Source: Chrysiogenia bacterium
GTDB taxonomy: Bacteria; JAGRBM01
Assembly (NCBI GenBank): GCA_020434085.1
Contig: JAGRBM010000288.1
Location: 1 to 14,737, forward strand
Reading direction: 5' to 3'
Length of the DNA stretch: 14,737 nt
Position 1 is the first letter of the stretch. Each line of letters starts with the position of its first letter. This document shows, piece by piece, positions 1 to 6,158 of the stretch. Below the pieces are notes generated by a model. The model saw only the letters and a program-made list of their open reading frames with translations. It was not told where the DNA came from and did not search any database. The position numbers and the translations under genes are program-made.

Positions 1-131
1 ACCCGACCGGCGCCGAGCTGGGCAATGAGCTCGCGGGTGCGAGAGAGCGTAAACGCATCGAAGCGCTTGAGGTGGACGTTGACGCCGAAGGCATCCCTGA
101 TCTCGAGCGCTGCCGCGGCGTGGATCGTCAT
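1..131 (-). CDS. Unrecognised protein, N-terminal 43 residues only (runs off left edge)
   Basis: An open frame begins with ATG at 131 and continues to the window edge without a stop, giving 43 residues that start MTIHAAAALEIRDAFGVNVH. A purine-rich stretch (GAGGCGAGGCAG) lies just before the ATG and can serve as ribosome binding site. The start is 13 nt after the stop of the FAD-linked oxidase, so the two are probably cotranscribed and may work together. I do not recognise the family. The fragment is mixed alpha/beta in character, with no signal peptide or membrane segment. GC-rich codons match the neighbours, which supports real coding, but the fragment is short. Confidence 0.6.
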   Translation of the reverse strand, partial: MTIHAAAALEIRDAFGVNVHLKRFDAFTLSRTRELIAQLGAGR

Positions 132-144
132 GGTCTGCCTCGCC

Positions 145-1548
145 TCAGTCGGGAAAAATCTTGCGCGGATTGAGAATGCCCTGCGGGTCGAAGCTCGCCT
201 TGATGCGCTTCATCAATGAGAGCCCCGCCTCATCGAAGGCCATGGGGAGAAATTGGCGCTGAACCCAGCCGATGCCGTGTTCGCCGCTGATGCGGCCGCC
301 CAGTGCGATGATCGTCTCGAAGAGCTGGCGCTCGGTAGCGTCCCTTCGCTTGATCCATTCGTCGTCACTCAAATCTCCGCGCAGGATGTTCACGTGGAGG
401 TTGCCGTCGGCGGCGTGGCCATAGCAGATCGCGGTGAGCCCGTTGGCCTCGGCGGCGGCGCGGGCGGCGCGCACCGAGTCGGCGAGCCGGGCGCGCGGCA
501 CGACGGTGTCGGCCTCTTTATAGACCGAGCGGTGCTTGACCGCCTCCCCCACGGCGCGGCGCACGTCCCAGAGCCTGCGCTGCTCGGTCGCATCGCGCGC
601 GGCAAGAATTTCCCCGGCGCCGATGCTCTCCAGCAACTCGCCCAGCGCGGCAGCCTGCTCGAGAAGCAGCTCGCCGTCGTTTCCATCGAACTCGATGAAC
701 AGGAGCGCCGCCTTGCCCGCGAGCTGGGGCGGCACGTCGTGAATTTCCTCGACGGCCTTGAGCGCGTTCTCTTCGAGAATCTCTACGGCCGAGGGGGCAA
801 AGCCCTCGCGGAAGATCGCCTGCACCGCCTCGGCAGCGGCATCGAGCGATACAAAGGGCGCGGCCAGCGTAACGGTCTCTTTGGGCAGCGGGATGAGCTT
901 GAGCGTTGCCGCCGTCACGATGGCCAGGGTTCCCTCCGAGCCGATCAACAATTGCGTGAGGTTGTAGCCGGTGACGTCCTTTCGGTTGGCGCCGCCTGTG
1001 CAGATGATCTCTCCGCCGGAGAGCACGGCTTCCAGGCCCATCACCCACTGGCGCGTGGGACCGTACTTGCACGAGCGCGGGCCGGCCGAGTCCTCGGCGA
1101 TATTGCCGCCGATGTAGCAGCTCTCCTGGCTGGAGGGATCGGGCGGATAGAAGAGCTTTACCTCTTCAGCGGCGCGGTGAATCTCGGCCACGCTCACGCC
1201 GGCCTCGACCTCCATGGTGAGGTTGCCGGTATCGACCTTGCGGATTTTCGTGAACTTCTCGAGCGAGAGGCTGATCCCCCCGCACACGGGGAGCGCGCCG
1301 CCAGAGAGGCCCGTGCCCCCGCCGCGCGGGGTGACGGGAATCCGATGCGCGCTTGCCAGCTTCATCAGCGCACTGACCTGCTGCGCACTCTCGGGGATCG
1401 CCACGATTTCGGGCGCGAAATGGAGGTTCTCGGTCTCGTCGCGGCCGTATTTCTCGATGGCCGATTCATCGGCGCGCAGGCCCCGCTCGCCGAGAATGGC
1501 GCGCAGCTTGGCCGCGATTTCGGGCGTAATTTTCGCGTAGTCGCTCAT
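145..1548 (-). CDS. FAD-linked oxidase, GlcD / D-lactate dehydrogenase family
   Basis: The 467-residue protein is of the usual length for FAD-binding-4 plus FAD-oxidase-C flavoproteins that oxidise 2-hydroxyacids such as glycolate or D-lactate. The N-terminal half carries the PP-loop PRGGGTGLSGG (74-84) and the flavin-domain segment CYIGGNIAEDSAGPRSCKYG (144-162). The C-terminal half carries GHAADGNLH (377-385) and SGEHGIG (421-427), whose histidines and glutamate match the substrate and metal site of the family. I chose ATG 1548 over an upstream in-frame GTG or ATG because GGGGAAGCA precedes it and the upstream 46 residues are Arg-rich and unlike the family. There is no iron-sulfur domain on this chain. 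The exact substrate cannot be read from sequence. A promoter-like TTGTCG/TATACT pair lies upstream. It is divergent from the DUF72 gene and leads a small unit with the partial gene at the left edge. Confidence 0.93.
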   Translation of the reverse strand: MSDYAKITPEIAAKLRAILGERGLRADESAIEKYGRDETENLHFAPEIVAIPESAQQVSALMKLASAHRIPVTPRGGGTGLSGGALPVCGGISLSLEKFTKIRKVDTGNLTMEVEAGVSVAEIHRAAEEVKLFYPPDPSSQESCYIGGNIAEDSAGPRSCKYGPTRQWVMGLEAVLSGGEIICTGGANRKDVTGYNLTQLLIGSEGTLAIVTAATLKLIPLPKETVTLAAPFVSLDAAAEAVQAIFREGFAPSAVEILEENALKAVEEIHDVPPQLAGKAALLFIEFDGNDGELLLEQAAALGELLESIGAGEILAARDATEQRRLWDVRRAVGEAVKHRSVYKEADTVVPRARLADSVRAARAAAEANGLTAICYGHAADGNLHVNILRGDLSDDEWIKRRDATERQLFETIIALGGRISGEHGIGWVQRQFLPMAFDEAGLSLMKRIKASFDPQGILNPRKIFPD

Positions 1549-1588
1549 TGCTTCCCCGGGCGGGCCCTCGCCCGCTACTTCGCGAGCG

Positions 1589-1616
1589 AGTATACGAAGC
1601 GCAGGGCGCGCGACAA
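1589..1616 (-). promoter_or_regulatory. Sigma70-like promoter of the FAD-linked oxidase gene
   Basis: On the minus strand TTGTCG (1616-1611) and TATACT (1594-1589) are separated by 16 nt. Transcription would start near 1582, leaving a leader of about 34 nt before ATG 1548. This is a match by eye only. Confidence 0.5.
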
Positions 1617-1643
1617 AGGGCGCGCGCAATTTCCCGAGGCACC

Positions 1644-2639
1644 ATGAGCAAACCGCCCCAGCTCGATCTGTTCGGCGCCGCCCCAAAGAAGGCGGGCAAG
1701 GAGCCCGTCGGCCCGGCGGCCCTCTCGGAAGAGATTCGCGCGCTCGGCAAGGCGCTTCCCCCGAAGCTCTACCTGGGCACGTCCTCCTGGAGCTTTCCCG
1801 GCTGGGAGGGGATCGTCTACGACCGCAAGGCCAGCCACGCCGAGCTCGCGCGCGAGGGGTTGGCCGCCTATGGGCGCCACCCGCTGCTTCGCACCGTGGG
1901 GATCGACCGCACCTACTACGCCCCCATCGAAAAGAGTGTCTACGCCGAATACGCCGGGCAGGTACCCGCGGACTTCCGCTTTCTTGCCAAGGCGAGCGAG
2001 GCGCTCACCGTGGCGCGCTATCCCGACCACGCCCGCTACGGCTCGCGCCGGGGACAGAAGAACCCGGACTTCCTGAGTCTCTCCTACGCCGAGGACTACG
2101 TGGTGGGCCCCTTCATGGAGGGCCTGCGTGAGAAGGCCGGCGTGCTGCTCTTGCAGTTCGCGCCGCAGGACGTATCCGCCATGGGCGGCGCGGCAGGCTT
2201 TGCAGACCGCATCCACGAGCTCCTCGCGCGCCTTCCAAAGGGCCCGGTCTACGCCGTGGAGATCCGCAACAAGGAGCTGCTCACGCCGCAGTACCGCGAG
2301 GCGCTGGGGGCCGCGGGCGCCGTGCACTGCCTCAACATCCACCCGGCGATGCCGGGAATATCCGCGCAGGCCGAGATGGCGCTCAGCGAAAAGGCCCCGG
2401 CGCTCGTGTGCCGCTGGATGCTCGCTCCGGGGCTCACCTACGACACGGCCAAGAACCGTTACGAGCCCTTCGACGAACTCGTCGACGAAGCCCCGCAGAC
2501 GCGCCTCGATATTGCGCGCGAAGTCATTCGGAAGCTCAAGGCCGGCACTCCCGCCTACGTCATCGCCAACAACAAGGCCGAGGGCAGCTCCCCGCTCACG
2601 CTCATCAAACTGGCGGGGGAGGTTCTGCGGGAGGTATGA
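1644..2639 (+). CDS. DUF72 (YecE-like) TIM-barrel protein with N-terminal clamp-binding-like motif
   Basis: The 331-residue protein has the DUF72 hallmarks: LYLGTSSWSFPGWEG (42-56), GIDRTYYAPI (86-95), the FRFLAKASEALT strand (111-122), and the late segment TPAYVIANNKAEGSSPLTLIKL. DUF72 proteins are TIM barrels of uncertain function that have been compared in fold with AP-endonuclease-type barrels. ATG 1644 is preceded by CCCGAGG and begins MSKPPQLDLFGAAPKK; an upstream in-frame GTG or ATG would overlap the divergent gene. Residues 6-10 (QLDLF) match the bacterial sliding-clamp-binding pentapeptide consensus QL(S/D)LF, followed by a flexible-looking Ala/Lys/Gly/Pro linker before the barrel. 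That suggests, by inference only, a DNA-associated role. No membrane segment is seen. It is convergent with the toxin-antitoxin remnant and shares its terminator. Confidence 0.93.
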   Translation: MSKPPQLDLFGAAPKKAGKEPVGPAALSEEIRALGKALPPKLYLGTSSWSFPGWEGIVYDRKASHAELAREGLAAYGRHPLLRTVGIDRTYYAPIEKSVYAEYAGQVPADFRFLAKASEALTVARYPDHARYGSRRGQKNPDFLSLSYAEDYVVGPFMEGLREKAGVLLLQFAPQDVSAMGGAAGFADRIHELLARLPKGPVYAVEIRNKELLTPQYREALGAAGAVHCLNIHPAMPGISAQAEMALSEKAPALVCRWMLAPGLTYDTAKNRYEPFDELVDEAPQTRLDIAREVIRKLKAGTPAYVIANNKAEGSSPLTLIKLAGEVLREV

Positions 2640-2651
2640 ATTGCGCCCATC

Positions 2652-2774
2652 CCGTTCGTCCTGAGTGTTTCGCAAAGCAAAACGTATCGAAGGGCAAACG
2701 GGCCTCGGAACATTGAGGCTGACGTGCGCCCTTCGATACGCATTGCGTTGCGCAATGCTACTCAGGACGAACGG
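2652..2774. repeat. Long imperfect inverted repeat (CCGTTCGTCCTGAGT type)
   Basis: The outer arms CCGTTCGTCCTGAGT (2652-2666) and ACTCAGGACGAACGG (2760-2774) are exact reverse complements over 15 nt. Inside them CGTATCGAAGGGC (2683-2695) pairs exactly with GCCCTTCGATACG (2728-2740). The two pairs nest in register and form one long stem with an interior weaker section. Sequences of this sort are familiar as dispersed intergenic repeats in many bacterial genomes. Here it lies between the DUF72 stop and the shared terminator. Confidence 0.85.
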
Positions 2775-2794
2775 AAACGACTTCACGAACAAGA

Positions 2795-2820
2795 AAAGCC
2801 CCGCCTTCCGGCGGGGCTTT
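2795..2820. terminator. Bidirectional intrinsic terminator between DUF72 and ygiT-like genes
   Basis: AAAGCCCCGCC (2795-2805) and GGCGGGGCTTT (2810-2820) form a perfect 11-bp stem with a TTCC loop. The T tract is better on the minus strand (TTTTCTTGTT after the stem), so it mainly serves the toxin-antitoxin/leuA side, 20 nt beyond that stop. It can also end DUF72 transcripts. Confidence 0.85.
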
Positions 2821-2839
2821 CGCTTCTATTTCACAAAAC

Positions 2840-3067
2840 TCAGGCGGCCACGTAGTGTCGTACTTCCACTTCCACACCTGCCGTCGCAGCCGTTTGAGCC
2901 TGGGATAGAAGGGACGCGCTGACTTCCTCGCTCACCAGCGCCTCGCCGCAGTTGACGCATACCTCGGCGGGGACGTCCTTGAACACGACTGTCGTTTCGC
3001 CGCGCTCAAGCGTCACCGTTGTTGTACCCTCCCGGGTCTCACCGTGCTTGCAGAATGGACACTTCAT
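2840..3067 (-). CDS. YgiT-type zinc-finger antitoxin
   Basis: A 75-residue protein beginning MKCPFCKHGETREGTTTVTL. Two CxxC pairs (C3/C6 and C37/C40, the latter in VPAEVCVNCGEAL) form the zinc knuckle typical of YgiT-type, MqsA-N-like antitoxin proteins. The family is usually encoded directly after a DUF4258 or MqsR-like RNase-type toxin. Here the upstream neighbour is a broken DUF4258 gene, which fits. ATG 3067 is chosen because AGGAG lies 8 nt before it and the preceding residues are plainly toxin C-terminus. It has no helix-turn-helix extension, so it is the short, zinc-domain-only form, ending in the hydrophobic tail VEVEVRHYVAA. No stop codon separates it from the toxin frame. Confidence 0.88.
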   Translation of the reverse strand: MKCPFCKHGETREGTTTVTLERGETTVVFKDVPAEVCVNCGEALVSEEVSASLLSQAQTAATAGVEVEVRHYVAA

Positions 3068-3334
3068 GTCTTCACTCCTGCGAAAACCTTCGTCCCAAAG
3101 ATCTGGATCAGGTTCGTAACAGGTTACAACTATAGCAACTTCGGGTGCCATTGCGAAAACCACGTGAATCGCCCGCCCCGAGGGACTACCCAGCATCAAG
3201 CGACTCGGATAAGGTCAATCATCAGGGTAGTCCTCAATCACCTCGCCCGTCTTCAGCACGGCGGTAATGTCCTCCACGGAAATCTCTCGCTCGAACATGC
3301 GTCTGAGCGCATGCGTGCTGAAGCGAAGCTCCAC
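3068..3334 (-). pseudogene. DUF4258 toxin, interrupted by in-frame TGA
   Basis: Starting at GTG 3334, with an AGGGGGGG ribosome binding site about 10 nt upstream, the frame reads VELRFSTHALRRMFEREISV, then EDITAVLKTGEVIEDYPDD, and then meets TGA at 3217-3215. Without any frame change it continues PYPSRLMLGSPSGRAIHVVF and ends with VVTCYEPDPDLWDEGFRR. The two halves together (about 89 codons) have the length and motif order of DUF4258 domains, RNase-fold toxins that pair with YgiT-type proteins. A single nonsense substitution therefore explains the break, and the 39-residue product lacks the C-terminal half of the fold. The frame has no stop before the antitoxin ATG, so readthrough would give a toxin-antitoxin fusion. 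The GTG lies 4 nt after the leuA stop. A sequencing error is possible but less likely, because one substitution is needed rather than a homopolymer shift. Confidence 0.82.
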
Positions 3335-3338
3335 TCCC

Positions 3339-4877
3339 TCAGATCCCCCCCTGCGCCCGGATCTTCACCTGGCGGCGGTAGTCCATGCGGTTGACCGCAT
3401 CCAGGAAGGAGAGCGCAGAGGCGACCATGATGTCGGGGTGCGTGCCGCGCCCGCGCACGAGGCGGCCGTCCTCTTCGACGCCGACGGTGACGTCGCCCTG
3501 CGCGTCCGTGCCGCCGGAGATTGCTTTGACCACGTAGCTCGTCACCCGGCCGCCAAAGCCCGTGAGCTCCTTGATTGCGGCCAGCGCCGCGTCCACCGGA
3601 CCGTCGCCGAAGGCTGAGCCCGTCTTTTCCTCGCCGTCGATCGCCAGCGTCACCGTGGCCGAGGGACGGATGTCCGTGCCCGAGCTGCAGTTGACGTGGA
3701 TGAGCTTGTAGCGACTCTCGATCTGGATGAGCTCGTCGGCCACGATGCGCTCAAGATCCTCGTCGTAGACTTCCTTTTTCAGGTCGGCAAGGCGCTTGAA
3801 TTTGTGGAAGGCCTCTTCGGTCTGCTCCGCGCTCAGCTCGAAGCCCAGTTCTTTCAGGCGGTCCTTGAAGGCATGGCGGCCCGAGTGCTTGCCCAGCACG
3901 AGCTGGTTGGTGGGAATGCCCACCGACTCGGGGGTCATAATCTCGTAGGTGAGCTTGTTGGCCAGCACGCCGTGCTGGTGGATGCCCGCCTCATGGGCGA
4001 ATGCATTGGCCCCCACAATCGCCTTGTTGGGCTGGACGTTGATACCGGTGATGGAACTGAGCAACCGCGAGCTCGGGTAGATCTGGTCGGTCTTCACGTC
4101 GGTGTGGTAGCCGAAATACTCGGCGCGCGTGGCCAGCGACATGACGATCTCTTCCATGGAGGCGTTGCCCGCGCGCTCGCCGATGCCGTTGACCGTGCAC
4201 TCGACCTGGCGCGCCCCCGCGCGCACGGCAGCCAGGGAGTTGGCGACGCCAAGGCCCAGGTCGTTGTGGCAGTGGACGGAGATGATCACGTCCTTGTCAC
4301 CGACCACTTCGTCCTTGACGCGGGCGATGAGCTCGCCGAATTCCCACGGCGTCGTGTAGCCCACCGTATCGGGCACATTGAGCACGTGGGCGCCGGCTTC
4401 CACGGCGCGCTTGAAGACCTCCACCAGATAGTCGGGATCCGAGCGCGTGGCGTCCTCGGCGCTGAACTCCACCCACTCGGTGTGGGAACGGGCGCGCTCG
4501 ACGGCGCGCGAAGCATCGTCGAGCACCTGCTCGCGGCTCATCTTGAGCTTGTGCTGGAGATGAATGTCGCTGGTGGCGATGAAGGTGTGAATCCCCCACC
4601 TGCCCGAGGGACGCAGCGCTTCGGCCGCGCGGTCGATGTCGGGAAACTGGGCACGCGAGAGGCCCATGAGGCGCGGCCCCTCCACACGCTGCGCAATGGC
4701 GCGCACCGCTTCGTAGTCGCCCTCGGAGGCGATGGGGAATCCGCACTCGATCAGATCGGCACCCAGGCGCGCAAGCTGCTCGGCCATGCGGACCTTTTCC
4801 TCCACGTTCATCGAGCAGCCCGGTGACTGCTCCCCATCGCGCAGGGTGGTGTCGAAGATGTAGACCTTCTCGCTCAT
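3339..4877 (-). CDS. leuA: 2-isopropylmalate synthase
   Basis: The 512-residue enzyme condenses acetyl-CoA with 2-ketoisovalerate, the committed step of leucine synthesis. The N-terminal HMGL-type TIM barrel shows [14 protein letters not shown] (7-20, metal ligand D9), [13 protein letters not shown] (202-214, metal ligands H202 and H204) and [10 protein letters not shown] (231-240). The linker contains [12 protein letters not shown]. The C-terminal LeuA dimer/allosteric domain (about 395-500) contains [14 protein letters not shown] and [13 protein letters not shown], so leucine feedback is likely. ATG 4877 begins [11 protein letters not shown], with GGAGCC about 12 nt before it; an upstream in-frame TTG extension looks non-native. 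A leader peptide and attenuator precede it. A toxin relic starts 4 nt after its stop. Confidence 0.97.
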   Translation of the reverse strand: MSEKVYIFDTTLRDGEQSPGCSMNVEEKVRMAEQLARLGADLIECGFPIASEGDYEAVRAIAQRVEGPRLMGLSRAQFPDIDRAAEALRPSGRWGIHTFIATSDIHLQHKLKMSREQVLDDASRAVERARSHTEWVEFSAEDATRSDPDYLVEVFKRAVEAGAHVLNVPDTVGYTTPWEFGELIARVKDEVVGDKDVIISVHCHNDLGLGVANSLAAVRAGARQVECTVNGIGERAGNASMEEIVMSLATRAEYFGYHTDVKTDQIYPSSRLLSSITGINVQPNKAIVGANAFAHEAGIHQHGVLANKLTYEIMTPESVGIPTNQLVLGKHSGRHAFKDRLKELGFELSAEQTEEAFHKFKRLADLKKEVYDEDLERIVADELIQIESRYKLIHVNCSSGTDIRPSATVTLAIDGEEKTGSAFGDGPVDAALAAIKELTGFGGRVTSYVVKAISGGTDAQGDVTVGVEEDGRLVRGRGTHPDIMVASALSFLDAVNRMDYRRQVKIRAQGGI

Positions 4878-4933
4878 CGTTTTCTTGGCTCCGTGTGTTT
4901 CCGAAGGCCCCCAAAGAGTACCGGACACCTACG

Positions 4934-4959
4934 AAAAAGGCCCCCGGTCTCCGGGGGCC
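4934..4959 (-). terminator. Attenuator terminator of the leuA leader
   Basis: On the minus strand GGCCCCCGG (4959-4951), loop AGA, CCGGGGGCC (4947-4939) and TTTTT (4938-4934) make a perfect 9-bp GC stem with a T tract. It lies between the leader peptide stop (4990) and the leuA ATG (4877), so it ends transcription before leuA. Its 5' arm overlaps the GAGGGC needed for the alternative stem with 4996-5005. Confidence 0.88.
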
Positions 4960-5034
4960 CTCTGTGCTTACAAGTTCGCTGATTTCAGCTCAAGACACAA
5001 AGGGCTCCCGTCCGCTGAGAAGCAGACCCGGGAG
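4957..5034 (-). promoter_or_regulatory. Alternative stems (1:2 and 2:3) of the leu attenuator
   Basis: Segment 1, CTCCCG (5034-5029, leader codons 10-11), can pair with segment 2, CGGGAG (5010-5005, codons 18-19). Segment 2 extended, GCCCTTTGTG (5005-4996), can instead pair over 10 bp, with one G-U, with CACAGAGGGC (4966-4957), which invades the terminator 5' arm. A ribosome stalled on Leu codons would cover segment 1 and favour the 2:3 antiterminator. A ribosome reaching the stop would cover segment 2 and allow the terminator. The pairings were found by eye and have not been folded computationally. Confidence 0.72.
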
Positions 5035-5061
5035 CAGTAGGTTGAGCGTCTTGTGCTGCAT
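4990..5061 (-). CDS. Leucine-rich leader peptide of leuA (23 aa)
   Basis: ATG 5061 is preceded by GTGAGGAAAC, a good ribosome binding site, and opens a 23-codon frame ending in TGA at 4990. It begins MQHKTLNLLLPGLLLSG and ends REPFVS. Seven of the 23 codons are Leu (CTC, CTA, CTG, CTC, CTG, CTT, CTC), packed into codons 6-15. CTA, a rare codon in such GC-rich genes, is among them. The terminator hairpin that follows, before leuA, makes this a transcription-attenuation leader analogous in function to E. coli leuL, though not similar in sequence. The peptide itself probably has no other role. Confidence 0.85.
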   Translation of the reverse strand: MQHKTLNLLLPGLLLSGREPFVS

Positions 5062-5096
5062 GTTTCCTCACGGCCTTTTCGAGCGCCGTTTTGCCA

Positions 5097-5124
5097 ATGC
5101 TACGGATTTTTGAGATTTTTGCAA
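5097..5124 (-). promoter_or_regulatory. Possible promoter of the leu leader
   Basis: TTGCAA (5124-5119) and TAGCAT (5102-5097) are separated by 16 nt on the minus strand. This would place transcription start near 5090, about 30 nt before the leader ATG. Each hexamer matches consensus at four of six positions. The A/T-rich spacer in an otherwise GC-rich region adds some weight. Confidence 0.4.
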
Positions 5125-5194
5125 GCCCCCTGTCCCAATTAGGGGCTCTTTGTTCCCTGCCGGAGCGGCCAGGCTCGTGCGGCCGCCCCCTCTG

Positions 5195-5258
5195 TCCTTC
5201 CGACTTCGCCAAGGCTACGTCGGACAAAACCGGACATCTCCCCCGCATGCGGGGGAGA
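5195..5258. repeat. Dispersed-repeat-like palindromes downstream of pssA
   Basis: Two adjacent elements are seen. TCCGAC (5199-5204) and GTCGGA (5219-5224) flank TTCGCCAAGGCTAC, a sequence familiar as a dispersed bacterial repeat. Then 5237-5258 is a perfect 22-nt palindrome with a C/G-rich core (CTCCCCCGCATGCGGGGGAG). Neither is followed by a T tract on the minus strand, so I read them as repeats rather than a terminator. They fill most of the 5125-5276 gap between pssA and the leu leader promoter. Confidence 0.65.
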
Positions 5259-5276
5259 GAGAGCGGAAGAAGCTTC

Positions 5277-6125
5277 TTATTCCATCTCGGGCAGGTCGTC
5301 GCCGCCCACCAGATCGTCGTCGTCTTCGTCGGGTCGGCGCCCGGCGGAGATCATCCACATCAGCAGGCCGCCCAGCACATAGAGATAGATCGTGCCGAAG
5401 AAGAACCACACCGGCTGAATGGCCAGCAGGGCGAGCAGCAGGACGAAGAAGACGAGCACGCGAAAGCGGCTGCGGTCAACGAAATTGATTTCCTTGGGGC
5501 TCTTGAACGGGATCTCGCTGACCATCAGCAGGCCCGCCACGTAGACCAGCACCATGTAGGCCGGATGGCGCAGCGTCCCCTCAATGCCGTTGATCCCGAA
5601 GCGATCGAAGAACTCCAGGTGCTGCTGGTGGAGCAGCACCGGCGTAATGACCAGGCCCGCCGCCGCCGGGGAGGCAAGGCCCATGAAGTAATCCTTGCCC
5701 TCGCCCTCTTCCTGCTGGATGTTGAAGCGTCCCAGACGAATGGCGGCGCACACCACGTAGAGGAAGGCGCCGACCCAGCCCCAGCGCTGGTAGGGAAAGA
5801 GCGACCAGTTGTAGGCGAGAATCGCCGGCGCCACGCCAAAGGAGATGAGGTCGCTGAGCGAGTCGTATTGCACGCCGAACTCGCTGGTGGTGTTCGTCAT
5901 GCGAGCCACGCGCCCGTCGAGACCGTCGAAGATCCCGGCGATCACGATGGCCCAGGCCGCTTCCCAGAAGCGCAGGTCGATCGAAGCGATGATGGCATAG
6001 AAGCCCGAGAACATGCTCGCCGTGGTAAGCAGCGCGGGCAGCACATAAATGCCGCGGCGCCGCGCGTTCTCCCGCGCCTTGGCCCGTCGGGCCTTGATCC
6101 TTGAAAGCGATGATTCTCCGGCCAT
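5277..6125 (-). CDS. pssA: CDP-diacylglycerol--serine O-phosphatidyltransferase
   Basis: This 282-residue inner-membrane enzyme makes phosphatidylserine from CDP-diacylglycerol and serine. The complete CDP-alcohol phosphotransferase signature D-G-x2-A-R-x8-G-x3-D-x3-D is present at residues 70-92 (D70, G71, A74, R75, G84, D88, D92). Several hydrophobic segments follow (for example AGLVITPVLL and VLVFFVLLLALLAIQPVWFFF). The C-terminus is strongly acidic (PDEDDDDLVGGDDLPEME). The N-terminus is basic (KARRAKARENARRR), as usual. ATG 6125 fits the family start, but no Shine-Dalgarno sequence precedes it, and a TATACT lies only 10 nt upstream. It sits between ilvC and leuA; the psd gene often found next to it is missing, so the decarboxylase must be encoded elsewhere if phosphatidylethanolamine is made. 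Confidence 0.95.
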   Translation of the reverse strand: MAGESSLSRIKARRAKARENARRRGIYVLPALLTTASMFSGFYAIIASIDLRFWEAAWAIVIAGIFDGLDGRVARMTNTTSEFGVQYDSLSDLISFGVAPAILAYNWSLFPYQRWGWVGAFLYVVCAAIRLGRFNIQQEEGEGKDYFMGLASPAAAGLVITPVLLHQQHLEFFDRFGINGIEGTLRHPAYMVLVYVAGLLMVSEIPFKSPKEINFVDRSRFRVLVFFVLLLALLAIQPVWFFFGTIYLYVLGGLLMWMISAGRRPDEDDDDLVGGDDLPEME

Positions 6126-6135
6126 GGTGGGTCCG

Positions 6136-6158
6136 AGTATATCCCTGCGGGTTAGAAA
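6136..6158 (-). promoter_or_regulatory. Possible pssA promoter giving a very short or no leader
   Basis: On the minus strand TATACT (6141-6136) is a strong -10 match. Exactly 10 nt (CGGACCCACC) separate it from ATG 6125. A TTTATC lies 17 nt upstream as a weak -35. Transcription would begin only about 3-5 nt before the start codon, consistent with the absence of a ribosome binding site. Confidence 0.4.

Noticed and set aside
253-1647. Long plus-strand open frame of 464 codons
   Set aside because: It is antisense to the FAD-linked oxidase, whose motifs are complete; the plus frame is a high-GC shadow with no family features.
3215-3217. TGA in the toxin as a selenocysteine or recoded codon
   Set aside because: No selenocysteine-insertion hairpin is evident, and DUF4258 is not a selenoprotein family; simple nonsense mutation is the easier explanation.
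3696-4826. Long plus-strand open frame opposite leuA
   Set aside because: LeuA is complete with all catalytic motifs; the antisense product is rich in Leu, Val, His and Gly without domain features.
5237-5258. pssA terminator at the 22-nt palindrome
   Set aside because: No T tract follows on the minus strand, and the same palindrome form is typical of dispersed repeats.
5091-6104. Plus-strand frame of 337 codons opposite pssA
   Set aside because: Antisense to a full PssA signature; its start lies in dispersed repeats (SDFAKATSDK is a known artefact of that repeat).
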